From NCBI GenBank assembly GCA_021772365.1, contig JAJFMC010000057.1, positions 1 through 7,061 of the forward strand: 7,061 nucleotides of DNA, in the 5' to 3' direction. Source of the DNA: Chlamydiota bacterium (GTDB lineage: Bacteria > Chlamydiota > Chlamydiia > Chlamydiales > Criblamydiaceae). Under the pieces are notes generated by a model. The model saw only the letters and a program-made list of their open reading frames with translations. It ran no database searches and had not been told where the DNA came from. How positions within the stretch are numbered: the first letter of the stretch is position 1; the number at the start of each line of letters is the position of its first letter. The position numbers and the translations under genes are program-made. Below are positions 6,489 through 7,061 of this stretch, one piece after another.

Positions 6489-7061
6489 TGATGCCATACA
6501 TTCAGTTACAACAGAAAAGTGACAAAGGTGTAAGCATTTACATCTGTGGGGGTATCAAACAGGTGTTATCAGGAACACCGGATAAACACTGGAAATCGGA
6601 AACATTTGATGCGAAACACTACAAAATGGGACTTGGTGCTGCATCTCCAGAGTCATTTGAAAGTATGGGAGAAGGGATCATTGTGAATGGACAGTGTTAT
6701 GCTACAGTAACTAACCAATCAAAATCTGATTCCATGAAAACGATGGGTGATAGCACCTATTACAGCGCATTGATGTCAGCAATTCCGAACGAAGCAGCTG
6801 CAAACTACGTCTGCAGCAACGTAGAGATCAAAGCAGAAATGTACCAATTGATTTCATCGCTCTACAATCAAGCAAAACATTCCGTAGCTTGGCGTGGGCT
6901 AGTGAAATGCTCGCATATCAACAGTATGATCCTAAAAAAATCACCGATTTATGGAGTCCCTATTTTTGATGATAAAGACGAGTATTTAGAAAACAAAGTT
7001 TTCGATACACCCACCTGGGTGTTTATGGTCGGCGTCTACACCAGTGATGAACTAACTAACA
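6488..7061 (+). CDS. Probable divergent acetolactate decarboxylase, 3' end outside window
   Basis: An open frame of 191 residues starts at ATG 6488, which overlaps the acetolactate synthase stop (TGATG), or at the next codon, ATG 6491. AAGGA (6478-6482) serves either start. No signal peptide is seen. The primary clue is a recalled alignment with AlsD/BudA: MGLGA (47-51) matches the FGIGTF region, and GEGIIVNGQCY (61-71) matches the DGELIxxxGxxY core, keeping the Glu. VAWRGLV (133-139) matches the FYAIRIDG region with its active-site Arg, here Arg136. A VFMVGVYTSDEL stretch (178-189) matches the VGFxTP strand. Acetolactate decarboxylases are about 235-260 residues; the zinc-binding histidines would lie past the window edge. 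The family releases CO2 from acetolactate to give acetoin, and commonly pairs with alsS. Overall identity is low, so an unrelated acetolactate-linked protein remains possible. Confidence 0.6.
   Translation, partial: MMPYIQLQQKSDKGVSIYICGGIKQVLSGTPDKHWKSETFDAKHYKMGLGAASPESFESMGEGIIVNGQCYATVTNQSKSDSMKTMGDSTYYSALMSAIPNEAAANYVCSNVEIKAEMYQLISSLYNQAKHSVAWRGLVKCSHINSMILKKSPIYGVPIFDDKDEYLENKVFDTPTWVFMVGVYTSDELTN

Overview
The window carries six protein genes or gene parts, most of them fermentation or redox enzymes, plus structured intergenic DNA. Base composition is moderately AT-rich, intergenic gaps are strongly AT-rich, and recognisable Shine-Dalgarno (SD) sites precede most starts, so this is bacterial. 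A protein with a VPEP-type C-terminal sorting signal points to a Gram-negative lineage that uses exosortase. An AT-rich host-associated member of the PVC group, such as an environmental chlamydia, would fit, but the sequence does not settle the taxon.

Layout. The + strand opens with the C-terminal part of an iron-dependent alcohol dehydrogenase (to 502). A 134-nt gap with a long stem-loop (530-601) leads to an NAD(P)-dependent aldehyde dehydrogenase (637-1947). A second gap holds a 21-bp AT-rich stem-loop (2054-2107) and a promoter-like site. Next is a small exported protein with a PEP-CTERM-like tail (2134-2709). Convergent to it on the - strand is a two-gene unit. Its first member is a small unknown ORF (4606-4355) whose reading frame seems to continue, after a shift at a run of eight A, into a membrane-spanning tail ending at 4237. 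Its second member is a flavin disulfide reductase related to mercuric reductase and dihydrolipoyl dehydrogenase (4227-2773). Divergent from this unit, on the + strand, is a catabolic acetolactate synthase (4830-6488). It overlaps by one base a gene that runs off the window (from 6488) and looks like a divergent acetolactate decarboxylase.

How they fit together. Acetolactate synthase plus acetolactate decarboxylase would turn two pyruvates into acetoin, a neutral overflow route. The alcohol and aldehyde dehydrogenases interconvert alcohols, aldehydes and acids and balance NAD(H). The disulfide reductase is another pyridine-nucleotide redox enzyme. The region therefore looks like a cluster for pyruvate overflow and redox balance; the exported PEP-CTERM-like protein has no obvious link to it.

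The points most worth a second look are the apparent frameshift in the small ORF before the reductase, the divergent acetolactate decarboxylase candidate, the reductase that lacks the usual His-Glu pair, the overlapping dyads in the acetolactate synthase promoter region, and the two long stem-loops either side of the aldehyde dehydrogenase gene. I see no tRNA, rRNA, CRISPR array or insertion sequence.
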